Source: Cerioporus squamosus
Lineage: Eukaryota > Basidiomycota > Agaricomycetes > Polyporales > Polyporaceae
Direction of reading: 5' to 3'
Assembly: GCA_022592435.1 (NCBI GenBank)
Contig: JABYQS010000021.1
Location: forward strand, 248,001 to 312,000
DNA: 64,000 bases
Shown here: in pieces, positions 44,583 through 55,947 of the stretch
How positions within the stretch are numbered: position 1 is the stretch's first letter
Layout of the letters: each line of letters opens with the position of its first letter
Made by a program: the position numbers and the translations under genes
The notes under the pieces: generated by a model
Told to the model about the DNA's origin: nothing
What the model saw: only the letters and a program-made list of their open reading frames with translations
The model's database searches: none

Positions 44583-47500
44583 ATGTCTAGACGAGACGGC
44601 CTGTTCCCTGTCGGCTCAATAGGGCGGTCCGGCGTGAGCGTACCGCGAAACGCCTCTCACGAAAGCCTCACGGCACACCCGCTGCTATCTCCCCCTCCTG
44701 GGCCTGCTTCGTTCTCTCCCTCAAGCTCTCCGTCTACGAGCACCGCTGCGGCAGCTTCAGAAGCGTCTGCTGCGATACCTGCACCGAAGTACGTCCCGTA
44801 TACCCCGAGGCAGAGAGGGGCGATCTCGCCTGCGATCACTACACCTGCCACCAGCACGACTTCACATCCCACACCGCCTGATCGGGATGCGGCGAATCGA
44901 TTACAGCTCATGCATCTCAAGGCCGCGGCGCAGAAGGCTGGGTTGGACGCGGCGAGCACTGGATGGGTGATATTAGAGAAGTTCGCTCTTGAGGCTGAGA
45001 GGACGGCCGAGTGGAACGATCTGTGGAGTGCGGTCACTGAGGGAAAGGTGAGTACTTACATGGTTGTCGTTGTCTATCCTCTGCATTCTGGAAGTGGCCT
45101 CATGAATGTGCCGATGTCAGGCCACGCTACTCCTCCCGAAGGATCAACATCCGTCCAGTGTCCCCGTTACCGCAGAATTCATCAAAGACCATGTCGCGAT
45201 CTGCGATGCCAGCGCTGGCTCCCGAACGACCAGCGTGACGACATTGTCTGGACTGCGCGGATACATAACTGAGTACGCCGTCGAGAATCATCTTGTACGA
45301 CGTCGTGCGCTAATCGAATGGTTGTGGCTCTTCACCCGTCTATGTGCTACGCGTGAAATAAATGCAGCAACGTCCTGACATTCCGTACTACGCTCTCCCC
45401 GACCTCTCGACCCTTTCAAGCCCTCCTCACCCTTTCAACGCGTGCTTCCGCCTTCACCTCGCTCGCCCCTCTCCCCCGGCCACTGTCCGCCTCGGCTCCC
45501 TCTCCAGTCGATGGGCAGCACCAGCACCGTCACCATCCGCGGAGCGCACCTCCGTATCCCTCGTTTGGGGTACATGGGCACACAAGCAGCCTACCGCTGC
45601 CACCTCGTCCCACGCACGTGAAGGGCCCACCATTACCACCGCGTCCGACCACCAGACCGACCTTCCCTCCACCGACGGGCAGCACGACGGGCGCGCGGCT
45701 CTCAAACCCATTCGCATCGCTCTTTGGCCGCGCCAGCACGAGCTCTCCGCCCCCGCCTGCAAGCCCGACGACCTCGACGTCAGCCTTGCCTGCTCCCGCC
45801 GAGCCAGGCTCGTCGCCTGGGGTGAGCACGTCCCCGATTACCTCTCCCGGTATCGCTATGACGGAGCACACGGCTGCGCTCGACATCCCGGCCTACGTGA
45901 TCAGCGGGCGGATACAGCGTAACCAGGTGCTGGGAGCGATCGCGAATGCCCTGCGGGGCGAGCTCGAGGACGCGCTGGCTGGCGAGGACGTGCCGCGGTG
46001 GGCGCGGGAGAGAGTGGTCGAGCGCACGCAGTGGCTGGGCCCGTCGTGTACGGCAAGTCGTCCCCGCTCGCTGGGGCGGACGGGCGGAGGCGCGTGAGCG
46101 GTGTTGTCGGGACGGGCGCTGGCCGGGGCCGGGGAGCGGGAGGGTCTGACGGGTCCACGTGGGAGGTTGCGGGGGAGCTGACGGACGTCGTGGATGGCGG
46201 AGGGATCGAAGAGGTCGCGCGCAGGTTGCAGGAGTTCTGGTACGATCTTGAAGAAGAGGTCGGGAAGCGGTGGGAGGAAGACGTGGCGCGGCACGGGCAC
46301 AAGGGTCGGTGGCGTCGGCAGGGCAAGGCGAGCAGTGGCAGCGAAGGCGAGAGCGGGACAGACAAGGACAAGGACAGGACAGGGACAAGGACATGGATGA
46401 GAAGGATGTCGAGAAGGAGGAGGCTGTTGAGAAGGCTGACCAGGACGACGAGGAGGACAGTCCGAAGACGGCGCATGTGAATCGCGTCATGGAGGCTGTA
46501 GAGAAGACAGTCTGCTCGCTGTTCTACGACAGGTGCGCATCTCGAACCTAGTGCATAGCAGGCCACATACTCACCCCTGTCTCAGGCTCTTCCTTCCGCC
46601 AGGTACAGATGATGCATCTCACGACGAAGCCTTGTCGAGTCGCATCGCTGCAGTGAATCTTCTTGACCTCGGTCTCGGGCACCTCGGTGTTGAGGTAGGA
46701 CGTGCAGGACGAGAAGTCGACGCCCTGATCAAGGCATGTGGACAAAGTGCGTAATTCTCTGAACGATGAGTATGAATTGACGCTCACGCGACCTTCTCAA
46801 GCTCTCATGCAGCTCGATTCTGTATGCCGCTCGCCTGCGGACAAAGCGGCGACCCTGGTCTCAGTGCACAAGATTCTCGTCGGTACGAAATAGGCTTTGC
46901 AGCTCTATCCGCGTTATCTAACCCTCTGGGACAGATGGGCTGTCGAAGCTACCGCCTCTCAGGCTGAAAGCCGAGGACGAGATCCTGGAGGAGAAGACGC
47001 CGGTCGCCAGCTCGTTCGGAAAGTCCGTACATCCAGACGATGAAGAGCTCGACAGAGCCGTATCTCCCCCACCTACGGTAGTCGTCTCTCCGATCAGCGA
47101 CCATCCTGCCGCCGAACTGCAGCCTTTCAAGGCGACCGAGAAGGCTGCGCTCCTCACCCCAGACAACGCATCTGGCACTTCGGAGTCGACGAACGCTTCT
47201 GCGTCCCCTATCCTCACCGTATCACCACCTCCCGAACCCTCGTCTGCTTCTCCTTCGCCGGCGCCCGCCCCGACCCCTGTCTCCGGCGACATCATCCTTC
47301 CGCTGATGATCTTCGCTGTGGTGAAGGCCAACCCGCCCCATCTGGTCTCGCACCTGCTGTTCACCCAGCGTTTCAGGCGTGAACACGCCGCTGGAGGGGA
47401 GGCAGGCTACTGTCTGATCAACCTCATGGCGGTCGCCGAGTTCCTGGAGAATGTCGACCTTGCTGCTCTTGGGCTTGGGGAGAGCGAGAAGATGGTCATC

Positions 47501-48725
47501 AGGTACGTTTCAGCCGTTCTGCGCCTTCGGTGTTAGCGAGGACCTGCGCGGTACTGGTAAGGCGCCGCTTGCATCCGGGTTTGCTGTTTCGTTTGCCTTC
47601 TTGTCTTCCTCCTTCGCGAAGTCAGACACGAGGCGTGGCCTGGCCTTTAGGTTGCGCCTTGCTGACAGCACGTGTCTCGTCTCTCGTTCTTCCATTTTTC
47701 CATCGCGCTATCTGTTCGCTGCTTGCCACTGGTGCTAATGACCGTTGTCACCAACAGTGCTGCGGAGCTCACACCCATACCCATCTCCCGCCCTGGTTCG
47801 GACGCCGGATCGCCCCGCGTCCCACAAGCAAGCCTGCGTGGTCGCGTGGAGCAACAAGTCGACGCATTGGCAGGATCCGCCAACAAGGTCCTCACGGGCG
47901 TCGTCGACACGTCGTTCGGCGTCCTGCGCGCGCTCCTGCCCGGGCAGACGTCCGAAACGAACGCCGACGTGCCCACACCGCCCATCGACGCAGACCAGAG
48001 CGCCGCACCGTGGAACATAACGCAGCCTAGGTTCGGCCTCCTCCGGCGCGACACGCACTTTTCCATCGCGAGCATTGCCGCGTCGCTCCCGGGCCGCTCG
48101 AAGTCGACCCTGGGCGAGGAGTCCGGCCAGCAGATGATGGACGTGCCGTCGCGCCCGGGATCGAGCCGGTCTGTGCGGCCGGACGACCAGACGCCCTCGG
48201 AGGAGTCGAGCGAGGAGGACGAAGAAGACGACGAAGAGGAAGAGGAGGAGGAAGAGTACGACACGCGCAGCATACGCAGCTTTGAGAGCATGATGAGCCA
48301 GCGCAGTCGCCGGGCGCGGAAACGGAAGACGACTGGAGGACGGAAGAGCCTTGCAGATCGGCTTGCGAGTGTCCCGGGCCTGTCGAGATTGTCCCAGGGA
48401 GGGACTGGGGAGGCGGCAAAGGTCGGCCATTTTGCATGGATGGAAGTCCTCTGTTTACTGACGAATGCTCGTGAATCAGCTCTCTCCTCCGGGATCCCGT
48501 CGATCTTCACTGCTCGTTCCGCCGCACGGGGTACCCAAACATGTCGAGTCGCCCACCTCATCTAGGGCCCCATCGCCTGTGGCGATCCGCATATCTCCAC
48601 CGAATGCTCGCTTCATGTCGTGTACCGAGGACGACATCAAGGTGTCAGAAGTGGGCGAGCTGCTTCGAGAATACAAGCGGTTGGCGGAGGCCCTGCGGGC
48701 GATGGGCGGCTTCCACGAGGAGTGA
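44583..48725 (+). CDS. VPS9-domain protein, Rab5/Vps21-type guanine nucleotide exchange factor
   Basis: About ten exons. Exon 1 gives MSRRDGLFPVGSIGRSG and a Ser/Pro region, ending KAAAQKAGLDAASTGWVILE...VTEGK. Next exons: ATLLLPKDQHPSSVPVTAEF...GLRGYIT, then NVLTFRTTLSPTSRPFQALL and SNPFASLFGRAS. The helical part before and within the VPS9 domain follows: RRLQEFWYDLEEEVGKRWEE, NRVMEAVEKTVCSLFYDR, LFLPPGTDDASHDEAL, DSVCRSPADKAATLVSVHKI, DGLSKLPPLRLKAEDE, and the core DIILPLMIFAVVKANPPHLV, with GGEAGYCLINLMAVAEFLEN. VPS9 domains load GTP on Rab5-family GTPases in endocytosis. A long acidic/Pro insert splits the domain. The C-terminus has an acidic run, a last intron and LLREYKRLAEALRAMGGFHE; no CUE domain is evident. 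Two one-base corrections are needed (GGG 46037-46039, and about 46377-46385). Confidence 0.82.
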
Positions 48726-49150
48726 TGTCGTCTGGCGGTTCATATGATGTATGCTCACTGTTGTTTTTGTATTGGATGATCTCTAGGAACCTGTCCACCA
48801 GTTCCGACCAGGAAGTATAATTTTGCTCGCATGGAGTCGACGTCGCAATATCCGCTGTCGTGCATTTCGAGCGTGAAGATCGAAGGACGATGACAATTGA
48901 ATGCCTGATATTTCTCATCCTAATCTCGTATAGTTCCAACTCTTGAGGACCTGCAACATCAATATCGTATGGCGGAGGGCTTTGAACGGGCCCGTGGGGA
49001 AGCGGCCAAGCGAAGGCTTCAGAGTTGTGAGGTTGATGAACTGGGAGAAGAACCGGGGGTCGGTAAGGCGGTCGAAGGGACACGTATGGCCAGGATCAGA
49101 CAGACAGACTCTCTAGGCTTGGGAAACACCTATAGAACGCGTGAAAGAAG
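48726..49150. other. intergenic
   Basis: 3' region of the VPS9-domain gene. No gene signal on either strand. Confidence 0.35.
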
Positions 49151-49362
49151 GGATCTCATGTCGTCCGAAGGAGGCACTCAAGGTGTACGTCTGTATGATG
49201 CGGATGACGATCACCTCGTGTAACCTGAGCCTGCTGGCTGCCAGCCAGCCGGCGCGACAGAACAACTTGTGAGCAGTTGCACAGCTTGCTCTTGCCCTGC
49301 GCGGGCACGAAGTCGATTATGGAGCCCATCAGTCCTGCGGGAAGACGTGCAGGTACGTCCAT
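49151..49362 (-). pseudogene. F-box gene fragment
   Basis: From ATG 49362 the minus strand reads MDVPARLPAGLMGSIIDFVP, then AQGKSKLCNCS, which is the first half of an F-box. The second half appears in another frame as AGWLAASRLRLHEVIVIR (compare ...CRAWLPASR.RLF in intact F-boxes). No leucine-rich part follows. Either a degenerate remnant or a truncated copy with a base error. Confidence 0.5.
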
Positions 49363-51827
49363 GGCCCTCCCTTGGTCGCCGCGAGTGGGTCGAGGAAGAA
49401 CCAGGAGGTTAGTTTCCGATATGATCATTGATGGATGATGATACAAAACGCTACGCCCGAAGCCGGCGGCATAGTCGTGTCGGGCGGCGCTTGTGTTGCC
49501 TTATGTGGCATGTACTGTATGTGAGAAACACCGTTTCCAGGAAGAGGCCTCCCACGCGATGTGTTCGTGCGTTGTCTTCAATCGGCCTGAGCAAGAGCAA
49601 TGATCGCACAGAGGAATATTGGAGTGGAAGCTTTCATTTCATTGTGAGCCCCATAGTGCAAGCATGTTCCTCGCCCATTAAAGGGAGGAGCGCGGGGTTA
49701 ACCTGGCCTTCTGTGCGCTGCAGATGACTACGAGCGCCTTGCGCCTTGTGGCAGGAAGGATTGAAGGGGCTTCCAGGAATGCCGCTGCCGGTTGCCCCGG
49801 ACAGCGACCAAAACGACCCCCGAGACTGGGCATGAACCCAGTCCCACCACGCTCCGGAACATGCTGCAAGCCTTCCACTCATAACAGCGACGGATACATA
49901 GGCGCAACGCGCCGGTGACATGATGTACGCACGGAGTCTAGAGGCACGAAGCAACACATGGCAGATTCGACATAGAGTGTTCGGACTTGAAGTGTCTTCC
50001 ACCGCCGACGGAGATGTGTCGCCACGAGCCGTAGGGATGCGGGTGAGCTACGAGAAGATGTGGGAAGTCGAGGCTACCTGCTGATGGTGGACGTCGAGTG
50101 TCATCGATCATGGTCGTCGGAAGCCAGTGGTGTTCAGTGTCGACGCCAGCGCCGCCATTGCTGAGTGGCGCCAATGCCGTTGTGTGCCGTCGCTGCTACT
50201 TCGCGGCCTTTGAACAGAGAGGTTCGGATTCCAGATGCATGGTGTACGACCCACAGATGCCGGGCACTGGAGACTGAGGCGCATATGGCCAGCGGGAGAA
50301 CAAAGTCTTGCTAGCCGAGCCGACGGAGTGGGGCCGTCGCCGCAGAGGACGTCGTGGCTTGAAGAGCAGAGACCAGCACAGAGACGCGCACTCACGATCA
50401 GCCACGCCACACCAAGACAGAGAACCGCATACAGCCATCGAACCGCTAGTCGTCCTCGGTTGTCTGTAGGGTGTGGCGTCAGCCAGCGTCAGCCACGGCA
50501 GGTGGGTAGGGCCGAACGGGAATGGCTCACCGTACGAAGTGACCAGCAGTCTGCGCCCCGATGTCGCGACGCAGAGGCAACCATAGACGAGAGTGTAGCG
50601 TCCTAGCCAGACTGAGGAGAAAGAACGGGGCTGGTCTGTAGGGAGAGCAAGGGTATTTATGTTTCCTGGGCTGGGGGCGGGGCAGCCAGATTGAACTCCG
50701 CCGCGGCTTCTGAACGAAAGAAGCAAGCCTCCAGTCGGATATGGCAGGTCACTTGCCTGTTCCGGCGAGACACATACCAGGTGGCAGTGGCAGTGGCACA
50801 CAGGAACGTCGTCGCCACGTGAGTACCGCACGAAGGAACAACGGGTCGGTGAGGAGACCTTGTGTCCTTTGTGGTCGTTCCGAGACTTTCGTACAGGCAA
50901 TCCGACATTGGCTCGGTCGGTATTGGAACAGTAACCGGGACGAAACGACATCCCGACGCAGGCTATCGCCAGTCCGAACTCATAGACCCGCATGCGGAGG
51001 TTCCGGTCGGACGGCGGACTTGTTGGCATCCCAATCCAGACGGGCTGGAAGTGGACCCGCAGCGGTTCGTAAGATCTGCACCATATTTAGTGAGGATGTA
51101 ACGGATCGATTGTGATCCGCTGACCTCATAACGCCTCGATTCGAATATGAGGCTTCTCAGCCTCGTGGATCACGACAAGACAACATTGCAGGTTAGAATA
51201 CTGTTGGTGTTGTCCATGGTTTCCCTGGATGAACCGTGTGGCCCTGTAGGAGCAGGACAGGCATCTGCCCGCGGACCGTTGGGCACAAGAATTCGTCTCG
51301 CATTGCTGTGTTGACCTCAATCTTATTCCTGAATGCCGCGGGTGATGACTCGTGTGAGTATTGCGTCCGAGAGACTGATTATTGTCCCCGGACAAAGAAC
51401 ATATTCGGCTACAACGAACACGCGTAGGGTATGCGCCAATCCGGGCACCTCGATAGTGGCGGAAGGCATTCGCATACGACGAATGAGAAGACAAGTGATG
51501 GTGCCTCGAATCTCCCCAGTTGACCAGATGTAGCGGCACCGATGGTCTATCGTACCAGACGTGGTTTCGCAGATGAATGAGAGCTTAGTCTGCAAGTGCG
51601 TGTACCCAAGAGCACTATCACAACGTCATCTCGGCCGCCACAAAGGGCAAGCCTCACGAGCCGCATGACATACTTAGGATGCATGGCGTGGCGGTTGAAA
51701 GGATACGGATTCGCTCATGTTGCTCCCGGGTTCAGTCGAGCCTTGCGAGGATCCCGAGCTTCCAGATCTCGCAATAGCCTGAGAACTTCGGCCTGGAATG
51801 TTTGCTGTAAAACATATAGCACTGCGT
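49363..51827. other. no supported gene
   Basis: Long frames on the minus strand (51029-50196, 277 codons; 51595-51323, 90 codons, with VPGLAHTLRVFVVAEYVLCP) show no recognised motif. They could be exons of decayed genes, but I cannot connect them. Confidence 0.35.
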
Positions 51828-52858
51828 TCAGAACCAAACCGAAGGCAACCGATGAGGGAAAAGAGGATTTACGTTCTGCTTATATTCGTTGATGAGCGGC
51901 GTCACCTGCCGCCAAGTCCAGCCGTACTCCGTCAAAAAGCGGTCTTGAGCACTTTCGTCGGCCGTCAGGAATTTTGCAACGCGGAGCTGCAGCGTAGTCA
52001 AACCAGGGTTCAGTAGGTTCACTACATGGCGTTGTCGCACGGTCGACGCACCTGGACTTCCTTGCTGGGGTTGTTATGGAAGGCAGCGATCGTCGCGGGG
52101 AACTGCTGGTCGCGCCGCTTCTGTGCTGCGTCCTCCTTCGCGCGCAAGAGGTTGCGTTGCGCCGCGAGCGGAACCATAGTGCTGAGATATGCGTAGTGAT
52201 GCCTGTCAAGCTCGTCGTCGAACGATGCTGCAAGGTCGTAGCACGACCGCGATTGCCGATAGAACGCCTGTGTGAGGGTGAATGACCACTCAGCATAATT
52301 TGCCAGAACAGCGCAAGTGAGCGATACCACTCGAACGCACCTCCATGTCAGAATCTTCGTAGTCGTTCTGCGAGCGGGCTAGGTCCAACATCTCGTCATA
52401 GTAGTCCTGCGCGTGCCACTCGTACAGCGTCCTGACCTCCTCGGTGTGCTTCTTCTGCAGGGCCAGCATCCGCTCCTTCACGGCCGCGGACGTCTCCGGC
52501 TGCTCGTTCGCCTGCCTTATCGCTTCCAACCTAGTCGCCTAACCGTTAATAAACATACAAGAAGCCAACGGACTTGGGAGTGCCACCAAAAGGAGAGGGA
52601 GACGCACGCACCCGGGGAAGAACGTCCCCTTGAGCTCCATCATGTCCTCCACGATCTGCCTGCGCTGTATCGCGTCGTGCAGCTCGCGCCGCTCCTCCTT
52701 CGACGCGCCCTTCGGGTTTGCAGCGACCGCGTGCAGGTTGACCTGCGAGGACTGCGCGAGGCCCAGCCCGACATCTTGACTTCCACCTGCTGCGTGAAGC
52801 CGTTGTGGTCCCGGTACATCGCCTTGGGTTGCCTGTTGCTCGGACCGGCTTCGTGCAT
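51828..52858 (-). CDS. unknown protein, helical/coiled
   Basis: Start at ATG 52858 (MHEAGPSNRQPKAMYRDHNG). With one base added to the CCC run at 52767-52769 it continues GLGLAQSSQVNLHAVAANPK, then GASKEERRELHDAIQRRQIV, EDMMELKGTFFP. Introns then join LEAIRQANEQPETSAAVKER, HTEEVRTLYEWHAQDYYDEM, AFYRQSRSCYDLAASFDDEL, DRHHYAYLSTMVPLAAQRNL and LRVAKFLTADESAQDRFLTE, with stop near 51828 (an end inside a further intron is possible). All junctions use short GTGCGT-type introns in phase. The chain is rich in Glu, Lys, Gln and Arg and should be mostly helical. I do not recognise the family. It is divergent from CWC27 with about 165 bp between start codons. Confidence 0.6.
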
Positions 52859-53023
52859 CGTCGTGTTATTCGAACGTGGGCAGTTTCAGAGTAGAGGAAG
52901 AAGTGGAAGGAGAGTCGGACTTGCCGCGCGCGGGTGGCGGCAAGCAGCGTCGAGGCGCGCGTCATGGTAGGACGCGACCTTGGCATTCGACCACCACCAC
53001 CATCCTCCGCGGCCTCAATCACC
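52859..53023. promoter_or_regulatory. bidirectional promoter region
   Basis: Only 165 bp separate the start codons of the unknown minus-strand gene and CWC27, so both 5' UTRs and promoters share it. CCACCACCACCATCC at 52991-53005 may be a pyrimidine/CA-type initiator context; no TATA box seen. Confidence 0.4.
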
Positions 53024-55071
53024 ATGGCTTTGCCGACTCGTGGACGCATCATACTCGAGACGACTGTGGGAGAGATTGACATTGAACTCTGGTCTAAGGT
53101 GCGCATCCTCGTTCGCTATGCCCTCCCTGCCGTCCGCACACTGACATATGCGTTGCAGGAGACACCCAAAACATGTCGGAACCTGATTGCATTGGCTATG
53201 GAAGGTATGCTGGATAACTTGTATGCACGCGCGGACTACGCTCATACCTCCTAGGGTACTATGACGGTGTAATATTCCATCGGTACGGGCAACCCCCGAG
53301 CGTGTCGGAGTGCGGGGAGTATTGACGCGGTTCCACAGAGTCGTTCCCAACTTCTTGGTGCAGACGGGAGACAGGACGGGTACTGGAGGAGGCGGAGAGT
53401 CGTTCTATGGAGGTGCGCTGTCTCTTGCTGTCGCAACCAACTGCTGGTGCTCAGGTCGTCGCCAGAACCATTCGAGGATGAGATCCACCCGCGTCTGAGG
53501 TTCGTCCACCGCGGACTGGTCGGGATGGCGAACAACGGTGGCAAGAACTCCAACGACTCTCAATTCTTCATCACGCTAGGTGAGCAGCACCACCATTATC
53601 TACCTTCCGAACTCCCGGATGTTCAATGTCGTACCCACTTGCAGACCGCGCGGACGAGCTGAATGGCAAGCACACCTTGTTCGGGCGCGTGGTGGGAGAC
53701 ACCATCTTCAGTACGTTTCATTATCCACGAATTCCCCCACGTCTGCTGAAAGCTAGCTCGCAGACGTCTTGAAGATTGGTGAGATGGGTAAGCACGCACC
53801 TCGTTCCACTATTCCTCCTGTGTCTCAGATCACGTCCCCTAGAGCTTGACGACAATGAACGACCACTATAGTGAGCGACTCTGCCTATGCTGCCCTGACG
53901 TCCATGTTGACAGCGTCCTTGTGGACAGCCCGCCAAAAATCAAGCGTGTACGCATCGTGGACAATCCATTCGATGACATCGTTCCCCGCATCACTGCCGA
54001 GGAGAAGCGCGTCCAGCAGCGAGCTCGGGAGCAGGCTCAGCGAGAGCGCGAAGAGGAGCAACGACGGCGAGGAGCGAAGAAGTGTGTATTGATCCTTGTG
54101 CGAATGGCCGACCGAGAGCTAACATAAGGGACTTGGTTAGGGACGTGAAACTTCTGAGCTTTGGTGGAGACGAGGAGGCAGAAGAGGAACCGGTGCTCAT
54201 CAAGAAGAAGCCCATCGTGCGGCCGGATTGTATGTATAGCTTGACCTCGCTCGTGGACGGTGTGTTCTGATCGTCACCTCGACAGTGCTTGAACCAGAGC
54301 TGCCTCCAATACCTGGCGTCTCCTCGGAAGCCCCGAAGAAGGCGTCAAAACGAGAACGAACGGAAGAGGGCAGCGCAGAGCCGGTATGCATACTAATGTC
54401 TTTTACTCTGTACAATCGTGTCCTGACGTCCGTCTCAGGCTGACAAGGAGAAGAAGTCCGCCAAGAAAGACAAGGAGGCCGACCTTACACGGATCCGCGA
54501 AGAGCACGAGCGCGAAAAGGCCGCAGCCAGCAACTCGCGGAAGGCCGAGATCGAGAAGATGGAGGCCGAGATCCGCAAGCTCACGCGGCGTGCCGCGGGC
54601 AGCGACGACGACGAGCCCGCGCAGAAGAAGCCGAAGAAGTCGTACTTGGAAGAGGAGATGGCCAAGTACGCGAAGAACCGCGGGCTGAACAGCAAGAAGG
54701 GCAAGGGCAAGCGGAAGGACGAGGGCGACATCCTCGCCGCGCTGAACAGCTTCCGCTCGAAGCTGCAGAGCACCGCTGTTGCGGACTCGCCGCCCCCAGC
54801 AGAGGACGGGGGGGCTGGGGAAGGTGCAGGGGAGGAGGACTCAAAGCCGACTGCGGAGGAGGAAGGCATGGAGGTGGACGACGATGTGGGCTTCCTTGGG
54901 CACATGCTGCACTTCCCGAAGGGCAACGAGGAGGAAGTCGCGAAGGCGGAGCGGGAGTACGAGGTCATTGACCCCCGGCAAAGAGGAGCACGCGCTCGGG
55001 AAGAAGAGCGCGAGCGGAAACGGGCGATGAAGGCGAAGGATGTTACTGGTGGACGTGGCTACCGGAGGTGA
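53024..55071 (+). CDS. CWC27: spliceosome-associated cyclophilin CWC27 homolog (peptidyl-prolyl isomerase-like)
   Basis: Start at ATG 53024 (MALPTRGRIILETTVGEIDI). About eleven exons join in phase. The cyclophilin domain covers the first half: [116 protein letters not shown]. The motifs NDSQFFIT and HTLFGRV are standard. After PPKIKRVRIVDNPFDDIVPR comes the long charged tail typical of CWC27 (coiled RE/KK-rich), with NIRDLVRDVKLLSFGGDEE, DGGAGEG and LGHMLHFPK...YEVIDPR near the end. In yeast and humans CWC27 belongs to the Bact spliceosome with CWC22; several family members lack strong isomerase activity. About 500 residues, intact. It shares its promoter region with the unknown gene to the left. 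Confidence 0.9.
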
Positions 55072-55947
55072 CCGCTGACCGCTGACCTTGCGTGGCATGC
55101 TATTGCCTCTATCGTCCTTCGAGTCTGGTGCGATGTGACCCTGTAGGTTTCCTGTACACAAGTGTCTGATATTTTCCCTCATGCGAACTTCACAAGAGCG
55201 GCATGATTCGAGGAGGCTCCGAGTCGCATGTACTCGTTGGCCATGGTATGAGTGCCGATGCGTTTATTGTTAGTAGTTTGCCTACGTATACCCAAGCCTT
55301 GAGCTTGAGCTGTAGTCGCATGCTCGTGCGTATGGATGCAGCCCTGGGACCATACGTCTGGTCGGAGATGTAACAAGCTCATTTGGTGGATAGTAGTACA
55401 ACGAACCGATCGATAAATACCCTATCGCGGGGGGCTACTACATATTCCTCACGGCCGTAGTATCAGCTGGACGGAGAACAACAATTGCTAGCAGAAGCCT
55501 CTCAGCGGCATGCAGGGACATCCGACCTGGTCAACCAACATCCCATCCTTCCGCCAGTACCCAGCCGCCGCCGGCGGGTTCGCCCGGGGGCTTCCGCTGT
55601 AAGAGGAGGCTTGGTGGGAGGGTGGTGGGATGTTGTGAGCAGCGTCACGGCAACGGACGTTCGTGAGCCATGGGGAGAAGCTGACTGAAGTGGAACTTGG
55701 AAGTCCTCCAAAAATCAGTACCGAAAGGAATTGTGGCAGTCGAGGCACGCGTGGTGGTGCGCAATCCCAAGCACACGGACGCGAGGCGGAGGAATTTGTG
55801 ATGATAATGGACAGCGTGGAGGGGGAACTCGCGGGTCGCTTGAACCCTCGTGGCTGGTGGATAGAGGTGTCGCATTAGCCTCAAATATGACTGTAGCAGG
55901 CAGGCTGCGCTGGACTTACACGCTATGTGGCACTGTCTCTGAGGATC
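55072..55947. other. convergent intergenic region
   Basis: 3' ends of CWC27 and the F-box/WD40 gene. Short frames on both strands have no motif. Confidence 0.4.

Noticed and set aside
45360..45450. Exon starting QQRPDIPYYALPDLS in the VPS9-domain gene
   Set aside because: The alternative phase (NVLTFRTTLSPTSRPFQALL) continues in frame to the next 600 bases and has a matching donor, so the first reading is a shadow.
50196..51029. 277-codon minus-strand frame
   Set aside because: No family resemblance and irregular composition; may be chance or a relic.
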